NCBI GenBank assembly: GCA_900316105.1
Contig: ONBR01000013.1
Location: 1-64,000 of the forward strand
DNA from: an uncultured Olsenella sp.
GTDB taxonomy: Bacteria; Actinomycetota; Coriobacteriia; Coriobacteriales; Atopobiaceae
Length of the DNA: 64,000 nucleotides
Reading direction: 5' to 3'
The notes beneath the pieces are model-generated. The model saw nothing but the letters and a program-made list of their open reading frames with translations, ran no database searches and was not told the DNA's origin. The translations under genes were made by a program, and so were the position numbers. Shown here in pieces: positions 48,991 through 57,384 of the stretch. Every line of letters starts with the position of its first letter. Position 1 is the stretch's first letter.

Positions 48991-49548
48991 CTAGAGGACG
49001 AAGGTGTACAGGAGCAGGGAGAAGATGCCGCTCCCCACGATGATCGCTATGTTGTCGAAGCGCTTGGTCCTCATGAGGACGAAAGCGACCACCGCGATGC
49101 CCAATCCGACGAAATTGACCTGTCCCTCAACGACGATGACCGAGGTAACGAAGGTCAGCACCGCCGTCAGCAGGAGGGCAGCCACGACGGACTTGATACC
49201 CGAGAGCGCGTCGTTCATCGTATCGGCACTGCGATACTTGACATAGAGCCTGACCAGCAGAAACGCGATGAGCATGGTCGGCAGGACGCAGCCCATGGTA
49301 GCCACGATCCCGCCGGGGACGCCGGCGAGCTTGTTTCCCACGAAGGTGGCACAGTTGACTACGATGGGGCCGGGCGTGAGCTCGTCGATGGCGAGGAGGT
49401 CCATGAACTCACCCGTGGTCATCCAGCCCTGGACCTCCACAATCTGCTGCTGGACCACGGGAACCGCAGCATAGGCGCCGCCAAAGCAAAGCACGTCAAT
49501 CTTTATGAAGCTGAGGAAGATCTGCAGCAAGAGGCCAAGGTCAGACAT
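48991..49548 (-). CDS. Chromate transporter family protein (ChrA half 2)
   Basis: A 185-residue membrane protein with about five segments and the ChrA-type motifs FGGAYAAVPVVQQQIVE and DLLAIDELTPGPIVVNCATFVG. It is one half of a split (short-chain) ChrA pair; full-length chromate transporters fuse two such halves. The ATG at 49548 lies inside the end of the first half gene, overlapping it by eight bases, so they are co-translated and probably form a heterodimer. Many such pairs do not transport chromate and the cargo is uncertain. Confidence 0.88.
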   Translation of the reverse strand: MSDLGLLLQIFLSFIKIDVLCFGGAYAAVPVVQQQIVEVQGWMTTGEFMDLLAIDELTPGPIVVNCATFVGNKLAGVPGGIVATMGCVLPTMLIAFLLVRLYVKYRSADTMNDALSGIKSVVAALLLTAVLTFVTSVIVVEGQVNFVGLGIAVVAFVLMRTKRFDNIAIIVGSGIFSLLLYTFVL

Positions 49549-50128
49549 CGCGGCCTCCTTTGTCCTTCTTCCCATAGCCGCTCAAGCGGAAGTAGGCTAC
49601 TGACGCCACCGCGGCCACAACCATGGTGGCCAGGACACTCACGCCCAAGAAGCGCATCGCCACGAACGCCAAGGCAAAGACCACCAGCAGGAAGACACGC
49701 CCGTCTCGCTTTGTGATGGCGCGGATGTTGTCGTAGGTAATGCTGACGATGAAGGCACAGACCGCAGCCTGCATGCCCAGGAAGGTACGGCGAATGAAGG
49801 GATTGGTGGCGACGAAGTCGTAAGCATAGAAGACGACGGTCATCATCACCATAGGCGGCAGAATGATACCCAGCACCGAGGCGAGCGCGCCGGGCAGGCC
49901 CGCGATGCGATGACCCACGATGTAGGCGCCAGATACAGCAACGGGTCCGGGCGTGGACTGGGCAAGGGCGATGTAGTCGGACATGTCCCCCTCGCTCAGC
50001 CAGTGCTCGCGGTCAACGTAGCGGTCCTTCATGGAGGCCAGGATCGCATAGCCGTTGGACGCGGTCATGCTAAAGAGCAGAGCGTTCCAAAAGAGCCTGG
50101 TGCACCTTTTCCAGCTACCGTCTGCCAC
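49541..50128 (-). CDS. Chromate transporter family protein (ChrA half 1)
   Basis: A 195-residue membrane protein of the same family as its downstream partner, with the motif DYIALAQSTPGPVAVSGAYIVGHR near residues 50-75, the counterpart of the PGP loop in the other half, and about five segments. The short C-terminal tail is lysine-rich and overlaps the start of the second half gene. It follows butyrate kinase by about 20 bases on the same strand, so the three may be one operon, although no functional link is evident. Confidence 0.87.
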   Translation of the reverse strand: MADGSWKRCTRLFWNALLFSMTASNGYAILASMKDRYVDREHWLSEGDMSDYIALAQSTPGPVAVSGAYIVGHRIAGLPGALASVLGIILPPMVMMTVVFYAYDFVATNPFIRRTFLGMQAAVCAFIVSITYDNIRAITKRDGRVFLLVVFALAFVAMRFLGVSVLATMVVAAVASVAYFRLSGYGKKDKGGRDV

Positions 50129-50147
50129 TTCGTATCACCGCACAGCC

Positions 50148-51272
50148 CTACTCGAAGCCCTTCCAGACGGGCTCGCCGGGATAGGTCCGCGCCTCCGCAG
50201 CGCCAGACAGGACATCGCAGGCAGCCTGGGCCATGGCCTGCTGCTCGAGCTCGCCGGGATAGGTATAGACGGGGGCAATCCAGCTACACTGTCTGCGCAC
50301 GCCCTCCACGACGTCATCGAAGCGGAGGAGGCCGCCCGTCAGCAGGATGGCGTCCACATGGCCATACAGGGCGCCGGCCATCGCACAGATCCACTTGCCC
50401 GTCTGATAAATCATCGCAGACCAGATGCGGCAGGCCAGCTCATCGCCCTCCTCGACCTTCTTGTGAATCTCATCCGAGCTGCTGGTGCCAAACCAGGAAG
50501 ACAGGCCACCGCCCTGGGAGCAGAGGGTGCGAATCTCGTCGGGATCCTTGTCCCAAAGCTTGTTCAGCACGTCAGTGACGGCCATGGAGCCCATGCGAGT
50601 GGGCGTAAAGGGTCCCTCGCCGCCACCGGCATCGTTGCCGTCGATCATTCGGCCGTGCTGGTGGGCGGTGATGGAGATGCCACCGTCGATGTGGGCGACG
50701 ATGAAGTCGTGGTCCTCGTAGCGGATGCCCTGGTCCTCGCAGTGCCTGCGAGCCACAGCCTTGAGGTTGAGGGCATGGCTGACGGCCTTGCGGTAGATGC
50801 CGCGAACACCGGTGATGCGAGCCTCATCGCAGAGCTCGTCCACGATGGGCGGGTTTGTCATCAGGGCCAGGCCGCCAAAGCGCCGATGCACGCGCTCCGC
50901 CATCTGGACGCCCAGCATGGAGGCGTGGTAGAGGCCGCCCTTTGCCTCGCGCGTGTCCTCGATAAGGCGGTCGTCGATCTTGTAGATGCCGCCAGGCACG
51001 GGATAGCAACCACCGCCGCGACCAACCACCGCGTCCACGCCCGTCAGGTCGATGCCGTTCTGCTCCAGGAAGTCCTCCAGAACACCCATACGGTAGTCGA
51101 GCTGGTCATTGATGGTGCCCATGCTGCGCAGGAGGCCCGAGTCGTGGAAGACATCCGTGTCAAAGGCGCACTTGCCATCCTCAAAGAGCGAGACCTTTGT
51201 GGACGTGGAGCCTGGGTTGATCACAAAGATTCGCCAAGGTCCCGTGACGGTCTGGCCTACGTTGCTGTGCAT
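50148..51272 (-). CDS. buk: Butyrate kinase
   Basis: A 374-residue ASKHA-family acid kinase matching butyrate kinase, which makes ATP and butyrate (or branched-chain acids) from the acyl phosphate. The phosphate-1 motif FVINPGSTSTKVSLFED is near the start, GRGGGCYPVPGG follows, and HIDGGISITAHQHGRMIDGNDAGGGEGPFTPTRMG carries the second phosphate and adenosine elements. The C-terminal helix region ILLTGGLL is typical. The ATG at 51272 follows GGAAAG; a TTG 30 bases upstream is the alternative. No phosphotransbutyrylase gene is adjacent, so its partner must lie elsewhere. Confidence 0.92.
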   Translation of the reverse strand: MHSNVGQTVTGPWRIFVINPGSTSTKVSLFEDGKCAFDTDVFHDSGLLRSMGTINDQLDYRMGVLEDFLEQNGIDLTGVDAVVGRGGGCYPVPGGIYKIDDRLIEDTREAKGGLYHASMLGVQMAERVHRRFGGLALMTNPPIVDELCDEARITGVRGIYRKAVSHALNLKAVARRHCEDQGIRYEDHDFIVAHIDGGISITAHQHGRMIDGNDAGGGEGPFTPTRMGSMAVTDVLNKLWDKDPDEIRTLCSQGGGLSSWFGTSSSDEIHKKVEEGDELACRIWSAMIYQTGKWICAMAGALYGHVDAILLTGGLLRFDDVVEGVRRQCSWIAPVYTYPGELEQQAMAQAACDVLSGAAEARTYPGEPVWKGFE

Positions 51273-51459
51273 GTGGTTCAGCTCTTTCCTATCCTCGCCC
51301 AAGCGGACGGCTTGCCTGCACTGCTATGGTGCCACTCCAGACGGTATGCGTCGAGGAAAAGCACGTAAGGAATAGGTCATCCCATGGCGGCGAGTGCGGC
51401 GGCGGTGGGGGCAACGGCGGCGGTGGCAACGGCGGCGGTGGTCAGAGACCCCGCCCCCG

Positions 51460-51669
51460 TCATTTCAGGTCAATGCCCGCGTCCGAGAGACGCGCAATGA
51501 TCTGGTCCAGGGTCATCTTGTTCGCGAGGAGCTGCTGGTAGGTGGCGGTCCTCACCTTGCCCTGATTGCGCAGGCTCTCCATGCGACTTTGCGTCGCCTG
51601 GCGGTCGTCGCTCACGGCCTCGGCAAAGGCCTCGAAACGGGCCAGGCGGTCCTCTTTGCTCGAAATCAT
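51460..51669 (-). CDS. Small hypothetical protein, helical
   Basis: A 69-residue charged protein, predicted all-helical (SKEDRLARFEAFAEAVSD, QATQSRMESLRNQGKV, TYQQLLANKMTLDQIIARLSDAGI). The ATG at 51669 follows GAGGAGGG, a strong signal. No family is recognised. It lies between butyrate kinase and another tiny gene, with a perfect palindrome just upstream (51687-51717). Coding is supported by the signal and composition; the function is unknown. Confidence 0.6.
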   Translation of the reverse strand: MISSKEDRLARFEAFAEAVSDDRQATQSRMESLRNQGKVRTATYQQLLANKMTLDQIIARLSDAGIDLK

Positions 51670-51686
51670 GACCCTCCTCGCAGAAA

Positions 51687-51717
51687 TGTGACAATAGTGC
51701 CTGGCACTATTGTCACA
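51687..51717. repeat. Perfect palindrome of family C
   Basis: TGTGACAATAGTGCC and GGCACTATTGTCACA, separated by one T, have 15-base perfect arms. It lies upstream of the 69-residue gene. Confidence 0.9.
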
Positions 51718-51877
51718 TCGTACCGATTCCCGAAAGCAGGCACAGCCAATAGACGTACTCCAGCCCCGCCCAGCGCCCCGCATAGGCGACCATTGGGTAG
51801 GAGATTCCGTCGCCAGCGCCTGAGCCCGCGCCAAGGGCTATGCCAAACACGAGCTTGATGATTTGGACATCTGTCAT
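51713..51877 (-). CDS. Possible tiny membrane peptide
   Basis: A 54-residue frame with a hydrophobic, glycine-rich middle (IIKLVFGIALGAGSGAGDG) and aromatic C-terminal part (LEYVYWLCLLSGIG). The ribosome binding site is weak (AAGAGAC). It ends within the family C palindrome, which speaks against long-term conservation of the C-terminus. Listed because composition fits a membrane peptide; it may equally be noise. Confidence 0.3.
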   Translation of the reverse strand: MTDVQIIKLVFGIALGAGSGAGDGISYPMVAYAGRWAGLEYVYWLCLLSGIGTM

Positions 51878-51956
51878 TGCGTCTCTTCGCTGTTGGAACT
51901 CGTTGCGTGCCACTTGGGGGGCAGCCCCTCAAGTGGCAAAGTGACATTATCGAAAA

Positions 51957-51989
51957 GTGTGACAATATGTCCTGGCCCTATTGTCACAC
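51957..51989. repeat. Palindrome of family C upstream of bcp
   Basis: GTGTGACAATA (51957-51967) and TATTGTCACAC (51979-51989) are perfect 11-base arms ending just before the bcp ribosome binding site, so a hairpin could affect bcp translation. Confidence 0.8.
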
Positions 51990-52004
51990 CCCAGGGAGGC
52001 AATC

Positions 52005-52460
52005 ATGCTCGAGATCGGCACCCAGGCACCGGATTTCACCCTATCCGACCAGAACGGCGAGGAACACTCGCTCAGCGACTATCGGGGAAAGAAGGTCGTC
52101 CTCTACTTCTATCCCAAGGACAATACCGCCGGCTGCACCAAGCAGGCCTGTGGATTTCGCGACCTATACCCCCAGTTCCAGGAGAAGGGTGCCGTGGTCC
52201 TGGGCGTGAGCAAGGATACCGTTGCCTCCCACAAGAAGTTCGAGGAGAAGTTCGGCCTCCCCTTCACCCTGCTCAGCGACCCCGATTTCAGCGTAATCAA
52301 GGCCTACGACGTCTACAAGGAGACCACGACCAAGAAGGGCAACCTCAGCCGTGGCCTCTGGCGGTCCACCTACCTGATCGACGAGAGTGGAAAGATCGTC
52401 CGCGCCGAGGGCAAGGTCAAGGCCGCGGACAACCCCGCCGACATGCTGGCGGAGCTCTAG
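52005..52460 (+). CDS. bcp: Thioredoxin-dependent peroxiredoxin (Bcp type)
   Basis: A 151-residue atypical two-Cys or one-Cys peroxiredoxin of the Bcp/PrxQ type, reducing hydroperoxides with thioredoxin. The peroxidatic Cys lies in FYPKDNTAGCTKQACGFRD with the PrxQ second Cys five residues on. PDFTLSDQNGEEHSLSDYRGK is the usual N-terminal motif. The ATG at 52005 follows GGAGG. It stands alone, followed by a family B palindrome. Normal for anaerobes that meet oxygen. Confidence 0.95.
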   Translation: MLEIGTQAPDFTLSDQNGEEHSLSDYRGKKVVLYFYPKDNTAGCTKQACGFRDLYPQFQEKGAVVLGVSKDTVASHKKFEEKFGLPFTLLSDPDFSVIKAYDVYKETTTKKGNLSRGLWRSTYLIDESGKIVRAEGKVKAADNPADMLAEL

Positions 52461-52474
52461 ACTCGAGACGGAGA

Positions 52475-52509
52475 GTGCGTCGCGGGGGGTAGCCCCCCCT
52501 GCGACACAC
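52475..52509. repeat. Palindrome of family B after bcp
   Basis: GTCGC-GGGGGGTAGCCCCCCC-T-GCGAC has arms of about 13 bases and a likely role as terminator. The core is the same as at 11437 and 44421. Confidence 0.8.
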
Positions 52510-52535
52510 GCCCTTCGATGAGATTGGAGTGAGAG

Positions 52536-53678
52536 GTGCCAGACACGCGCAGGATATTCTTGGCCATCCTTCCTGACGAGCCCGTACGTCAGGCCCTGGT
52601 GGACACCCAGGCTCTCGTAGCGCCAAAGCTCAAGAAGCCCAAGCCCACCAGGCCGTCGAACCTCCACCTGACCCTGGCCTTCCTGGGAGAGTGCACTCCG
52701 GACCAGGAGGCAGCGGCCCTACGGGCGCTCGAAGCGGCAGCCGTGGAGCATGCCCCCTTCAGTCTCTCCCTTGGCAGCGTGGGCTGCTTCCAAAAGCGTC
52801 GGGGTGGCTCCATCGTCTGGCGCGGTGTGGAGGGCGACCGCGGCCCACTGATAGACTTCCAGTCCGACCTAGTCGACGCCCTGGAGAACGAGGACCTCTT
52901 TGACCAGGCCACCAGCAGCCCCGGAATCTACGTCCCCCACATGACCCTCTTTCGCGGAGCACGTCCAGCGCCAAGCGAGGGCGAAGGCAAGACCACAGAC
53001 GCCCCAGCGACCTCCCTGGTGGACGTCCTGGCAGAGGCGAGTGAGGCCGCACCAGCGGCCAGCTGGCAAGTGGGCTCGGCAAGTCTCATGTGGAGCCACC
53101 GAAGCGAGGAGACAGGGCTTCTTACCTATGATGAGCTGGGAAAAGTCGACCTGTTAGGAAGCGCCTCAGAGACGCTTGCGGCAGACGCCGGTGCCCCTCG
53201 CACGCTCTTTGTAGATGCCGATGCCTGCCCCGTGACAGAGGAGGCCCTGGCATGCGCCCGCCACGCTGGCTGGCCCGTAGTCATCGCCGGCAACAGCACC
53301 CAGAACCTAGAGAGGCACATCCGCCACAACGACCCGCGCACCGCCAAGGACGCCCGACACGGCTTCTGGGTCAGCACGATCGATGTAAGCGTAGGGGCGG
53401 ACAGCGCGGACTTCGCAATCGTAGAGCGTCTTCGCCCCAGTGACGTGGTGGTGACCCAGGACATCGGCCTGGCAAGCATGGTGCTGGGTCGCGGGGCAGC
53501 GGCCATCGGGGTTCGCGGTCGGGTCTATCACAGAGAGACGATCGACTCGGCCCTGCTAATCCGTCACGAGGAAAAGAAGGTCCGCCGAGCGGGCGGCAGG
53601 ACCACCGGGCCCGCAAAGTTCACCAGCGAGGACCGTCGGAGGTTCTCGGCAAACCTGGCGCGACTGCTGCAGGGCTAA
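52536..53678 (+). CDS. Fusion of RNA 2',3'-cyclic phosphodiesterase (ThpR) and YaiI/YqxD (DUF188) domains
   Basis: A 380-residue protein joining two usually separate genes. Residues 1-~200 are a LigT/ThpR 2H phosphoesterase with both HxTx motifs, HLTL (44-47) and HMTL (135-138). Residues ~222-380 are a YaiI/YqxD-type domain of unknown function (PIN/NYN-like) with LFVDADACPV, VGADSADFAIVE, VVTQDIGLASM and the C-terminal KFTSEDRRRFSANL. The GTG at 52536 follows GGAG. A linker of about 20 residues separates the domains. Both parts are intact. The fusion points to a shared RNA substrate and would be a useful clue to DUF188 function. Confidence 0.9.
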   Translation: MPDTRRIFLAILPDEPVRQALVDTQALVAPKLKKPKPTRPSNLHLTLAFLGECTPDQEAAALRALEAAAVEHAPFSLSLGSVGCFQKRRGGSIVWRGVEGDRGPLIDFQSDLVDALENEDLFDQATSSPGIYVPHMTLFRGARPAPSEGEGKTTDAPATSLVDVLAEASEAAPAASWQVGSASLMWSHRSEETGLLTYDELGKVDLLGSASETLAADAGAPRTLFVDADACPVTEEALACARHAGWPVVIAGNSTQNLERHIRHNDPRTAKDARHGFWVSTIDVSVGADSADFAIVERLRPSDVVVTQDIGLASMVLGRGAAAIGVRGRVYHRETIDSALLIRHEEKKVRRAGGRTTGPAKFTSEDRRRFSANLARLLQG

Positions 53679-53920
53679 GGGCCGCCCCCAATCAAGACCA
53701 TCCCGCCCGGTCAGTCGTCGGGTACCGAGATCGACTCCACGTGCATTTCTCTATTGCCGCCAGCTTATTGCCGTCAGCTGCAACAAAGCGTATGCGTATC
53801 TCCAGGTGTACGCCACGACAGAATAGCTTTAGGAAGACCTAAGCTTGAGAGAGACGACCACCCGTGCATGGTCAATCGCGGCTCTCCCAAAAAGGAAATT
53901 GGGCCCTCCCCAGCCCTCGG

Positions 53921-55945
53921 CTATTTCCTGCCAAAGAATGACGCGTCGGCCGGACGCCAATCCGTGAGCCGCACCGGATCGTACGAAACGTGCGCATGTG
54001 CCGGCACGTCTGCCCAGCTCACGTTGTAGTCAGCACCGTGCGCGCAAAAGACGCTGTCCGGCGTATTGGGAAGGTCGGCCACGGGATCGTACGCAGTCGC
54101 CTCAATCACGGCGTTCGCGTCGTGGCAGGGCTCGTATCCGTCAAAACGCAGGGTCAGGCTCCCCTGTCCATGTGTATAGGCCGCCAGGGTCACGGCGTAG
54201 TCCTGGACCTCACTGGCAGGCACCTTGCCCTCCATGCGCATACGATCAGCACCGTCGGCCACGGGAGACTCGAAGCTTGCTGACATCCTTTGCAGGTCGG
54301 CCATGGCGCGGCCAACGCAATCCGCAGGCACCCGCAGACCAAAGCGGTAGACCGGTTCCAGCAGGACGCAGGCCCCCTGCTCGCGCGCCTCCATCAGCCC
54401 CTGCCGAATGGCGCGATATGTCGCCTGGCGGAAGTCGCCGCCTTCGGTGTGCTTGAGGTGGGCGCGGCCCGCCACAAGGGTAATTCTCACGTCAGTAATG
54501 GGGGCGCCGATGAGCACGCCGCGATGGTCTCTTTCCATGGCGTTGGTCAGGGCTAGGCGCTGCCAGTTCAGGTCCAGGTCGTCCACATGGCAACGCGAGC
54601 CAAACTGCACTCCCGAGCCTGCAGGCTGGGGCTCCAGGAGGAACTGGGCCTCGGCATAGTGGCGGAGAGGCTCGAAGTGGCCGATGCCCAGGACGGGCTC
54701 CGTGATGGTCTCGCGGTAGAGAATGCCGCCAGGACCAAAGTCCACGTCCAGGCCAAAGCGATCCAACAGGGTGGCCGTCAGGGCCTCCAGCTGGACCTTG
54801 CCCATGAGATTCACGCGTAACTCCTGGAGCTCCTCATTCCAGGTCACGCCCAGCTGGGGGTCCTCGTCCGTCAGTTCTCGCAGGGCCGCATGGACCTCTG
54901 TCGCGTCGTTGCCATTCAAGAGAACCGTGCTGGTCAGTACTGGCTCCAGCGAAGGCTGCAGGGGTTCCACCTCGGCGCCCAGGGCACACCCCACCTGCGC
55001 ATGCGCCAGACCAGTCGCCGCAACGACCTGTCCCGCCTCGGCGGAATCGACCACCTGGTAGCGATCACCCGTGTAGATGCGGAGCTGGTCGGTCTTCTCC
55101 TGCCAGGACTCGCCTTGACTCGAGCGAGCGGAAGCCCCGTGCCAGCCCGCGGAAGCTACCCCGAGAACCTTCTTTACCCGCAAGCTGCCACCCGTGACCT
55201 TGATCCATGCCAGGCGGTTTCCCTGACCGTCGTGGCTCACCTTGAAGACGCGCGCGGCAAACTCGTCGCGCCAGGCCTTGGAGCGTACCAGGTCCGACAG
55301 CCCATCCAGAAGCTCGTCTATCCCCTCAACCTTGAGAGCAGACCCAAAGAAGCAGGGAAAGACCCTTCGCTCCGCAATCAGGCGGCGCACCGTATCGGTC
55401 GTCAGCTTCCCGGACTCCATGTACTCGTCGAGCGCCGCTTCGTCGGCCATGGCGCAGTCCTCAAAGGGAATGCCGTCATCAAAGCTCAGACAGCCAGCGT
55501 CCAGTCGGTCTGCAAGCTGAGCGGCAATCTGCATAGGTGTCAGCTCGGCATGGTCCATCTTGTTCACAAAGATGAAGGTCGGGACCTGATAGCGCTCAAG
55601 CAGCTGCCAGAGCGTCTCCGTATGGCTCTGGACGCCGCTAGAGCCGTCAATCACCAGAAGCGCGTAGTCCAATGCCTGCATGGTGCGCTCGGCTTCCGCC
55701 GAGAAATCCACGTGGCCCGGAGTGTCCAGGAGGGTAAAGGAGGTGTCGCCACGTTCGATCACGGCTGGCTTGGCATAGATGGTGATGCCACGCTGGCGCT
55801 CGAGGTCGTTGTAGTCCAGGACCGAGTCTCCATGGTCCACGCGGCCGAGCCTGCGGATGGCACCAGCCTTGTAGAGCAGGGCCTCGCTCAGGGTTGTCTT
55901 TCCCGCGTCGACGTGAGCCACAATGCCCAGTACCAGATGATTCAT
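53921..55945 (-). CDS. TetM-like ribosomal-protection/EF-G-like GTPase
   Basis: A 674-residue translational GTPase of the TetM/TetO/TetW family. The G1 motif VAHVDAGKT (residues 9-17), DTPGHVDF and NKMD are in place, followed by EF-G-like domains II to V (MGKVQLEALTATLLDRFGLDV, ALTNAMERDHRGVLIGAP). The ATG at 55945 follows GGAGG. Characterised TetM proteins are about 640 residues; this one has an extended C-terminus (WADVPAHAHVSYDPVRLTDW). Many chromosomal homologues do not confer tetracycline resistance, so resistance is possible but not shown. There is no mobile element or attenuator peptide nearby. GC content is like the neighbours. Confidence 0.87.
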   Translation of the reverse strand: MNHLVLGIVAHVDAGKTTLSEALLYKAGAIRRLGRVDHGDSVLDYNDLERQRGITIYAKPAVIERGDTSFTLLDTPGHVDFSAEAERTMQALDYALLVIDGSSGVQSHTETLWQLLERYQVPTFIFVNKMDHAELTPMQIAAQLADRLDAGCLSFDDGIPFEDCAMADEAALDEYMESGKLTTDTVRRLIAERRVFPCFFGSALKVEGIDELLDGLSDLVRSKAWRDEFAARVFKVSHDGQGNRLAWIKVTGGSLRVKKVLGVASAGWHGASARSSQGESWQEKTDQLRIYTGDRYQVVDSAEAGQVVAATGLAHAQVGCALGAEVEPLQPSLEPVLTSTVLLNGNDATEVHAALRELTDEDPQLGVTWNEELQELRVNLMGKVQLEALTATLLDRFGLDVDFGPGGILYRETITEPVLGIGHFEPLRHYAEAQFLLEPQPAGSGVQFGSRCHVDDLDLNWQRLALTNAMERDHRGVLIGAPITDVRITLVAGRAHLKHTEGGDFRQATYRAIRQGLMEAREQGACVLLEPVYRFGLRVPADCVGRAMADLQRMSASFESPVADGADRMRMEGKVPASEVQDYAVTLAAYTHGQGSLTLRFDGYEPCHDANAVIEATAYDPVADLPNTPDSVFCAHGADYNVSWADVPAHAHVSYDPVRLTDWRPADASFFGRK

Positions 55946-56030
55946 TCGTTGACCTCCGTTGCCCAAACGCAGAGTAACTTATCAAGGGAGGGGAAACATC
56001 CGCAACAGACATTTTGATAGGCCTCATGAT

Positions 56031-56064
56031 AAAAAGACGCCCATCGCATTCTGCGAGGGGCGTC
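56031..56064 (-). terminator. Intrinsic terminator after the small basic gene
   Basis: On the minus strand, GGACGCCCC and GGGCGTC arms, with an inner TCGCA/TGCGA pairing, are followed by five T. It lies between the small gene stop and the TetM-like gene start. Confidence 0.8.
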
Positions 56065-56115
56065 CATCTCATCAACTAAACCGGAGCTAGTTACCAGTCA
56101 AACTCCCGGATAGCC

Positions 56116-56289
56116 CTAGTAGAGCGACAGCATGCCACAGCGGGTCAATGCCTCGCGGCGTGCGGCCTCCCAGTCCCTGTCTGCGCTGTCATAGCGCCTC
56201 TTTGTGCCAAAGACACGGCGCAGACGCTTGAACGCGTTCACGTTCGAACGGGACTCAACGGTATTCTTCTTCGCTGATGAAACGCTCAT
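56116..56289 (-). CDS. Small basic protein, 57 residues
   Basis: A short gene of unrecognised family. It encodes MSVSSAKKNTVESRSNVN and then a basic, helix-forming stretch (FKRLRRVFGTKRRYD, DWEAARREALTRCG). An ATG at 56287-56289 with GAGTGCGAGGT upstream and a strong terminator downstream support expression. There is no signal or membrane segment. The basic pattern is compatible with nucleic-acid or ribosome binding; this is a guess. It lies upstream of the TetM-like gene, but the terminator between them argues against a leader-peptide role. Confidence 0.65.
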   Translation of the reverse strand: MSVSSAKKNTVESRSNVNAFKRLRRVFGTKRRYDSADRDWEAARREALTRCGMLSLY

Positions 56290-56409
56290 TTTGTACCTCG
56301 CACTCCTCGGCGGTTTTTTCTTTCGCTATGAGAATACGGCTATGTTTCGGTGACGTAAAGCGCAATAATATCTATATATCGTTGATGTTTACGCAATGAT
56401 TGGAATGGC

Positions 56410-57297
56410 ATGGACACAGGCAAATGCAGGGCACTTCTGACTGTCATAGAAAGCGGTAGTCTGGCCGCCGCGGCGGACCAGCTGGGCTATACGACCTCAG
56501 GCATCAGCCGCATGATGCTCTCTTTGGAAACGGAGCTTGGCTTTCCCCTTCTCATCAGAAGAAAGTCCGGCGTCACCCCCACTGCAGAGTGCACAAAGAT
56601 GCTTCCCACGCTCACGCAGTTGGCAACCTTGGGCGAGACCTGCGAGCAGCAGGCGTCACTCATCCGCGGCGTCGAGGTGGGCCACGTGCGCGTCGGCTGT
56701 GCCTACAGGTCCTTCTATGCGCCCATAGCCCAGATCCTGAGGGAGTTCTCTGCCGCGCACCCCGGCGTCGAGACGGACATGACCGTTCGAAACAGCACGC
56801 CCCTGGTACGCGATCTGGAGCGCGGAGAGATTGATTTGGCGATCATCAGCCTGCGCGAGGGAGACTTTGACTGGACTCCCCTGTTGGATGATCCCATCGT
56901 CGCCGTGGTACCGGCCAGCCATCCCCTGGCGGACGCCGAGAGCTACCCCATCAAGCGCTTTGCCAAGGACCCCTTCATCGTCCTCTATCCTGATGAGGAG
57001 AGCGACAACTCCCGTACCCTTGCCAGCCACGGCATCCACCCACACAGCCACAATACCGTCCGTGAGCTGCGAGAAGCTACGGAGCTTGTGGCCATTGGCA
57101 TCGGCGTCACTATGATCAACCGCATCTATGCCGACTGGTCGGATGACCGTGTGCGGGCCCTGCCCCTTTCACCCGGGGTAAACATCCCCATCGGCGTGGC
57201 CACGGCCCACCGCGACCTGGCTTCGCCCGCCGCGCGGGCCTTCGCCGCCTTTGCCTTACCGCGACTGCAGGATACCGCAAACGCCCTCAAGCCCTAG
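56410..57297 (+). CDS. LysR family transcriptional regulator
   Basis: A 295-residue LysR regulator with its HTH in residues 1-60 (LLTVIESGSLAAAADQLGYTTSGISRMMLSLE) and an effector domain with the VRVGCAYRSFYAPIAQILREF start. AT-rich DNA with several TATATATC-type stretches precedes it. It is divergent from the small basic gene and has no clear operon partner, ending at a family B palindrome. The target is unknown. Confidence 0.9.
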   Translation: MDTGKCRALLTVIESGSLAAAADQLGYTTSGISRMMLSLETELGFPLLIRRKSGVTPTAECTKMLPTLTQLATLGETCEQQASLIRGVEVGHVRVGCAYRSFYAPIAQILREFSAAHPGVETDMTVRNSTPLVRDLERGEIDLAIISLREGDFDWTPLLDDPIVAVVPASHPLADAESYPIKRFAKDPFIVLYPDEESDNSRTLASHGIHPHSHNTVRELREATELVAIGIGVTMINRIYADWSDDRVRALPLSPGVNIPIGVATAHRDLASPAARAFAAFALPRLQDTANALKP

Positions 57298-57300
57298 GGG

Positions 57301-57328
57301 CCACTTGGGGAGGGCTACCCCCAAGTGG
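57301..57328. repeat. Palindrome of family B after the LysR gene
   Basis: CCACTTGGGG and CCCCCAAGTGG flank AGGGCTA. It lies directly after the LysR stop at 57297 and likely serves as its terminator. Confidence 0.8.
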
Positions 57329-57384
57329 CGAGTTATCCCTTGCCGACCGCGGGCTGACCCCACCTGCCAGGGGTCCGTCTTTTC

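Noticed and set aside
50148-51375. Plus-strand frames of several hundred codons opposite butyrate kinase and other minus genes
   Set aside because: They are mirror frames caused by the strong third-position GC bias; the minus-strand frames carry clear family motifs.
53921-56289. Small 57-residue gene as tetracycline-attenuator leader peptide of the TetM-like gene
   Set aside because: A strong T-run terminator and about 170 bases separate them, and the peptide is longer and more basic than known leader peptides.
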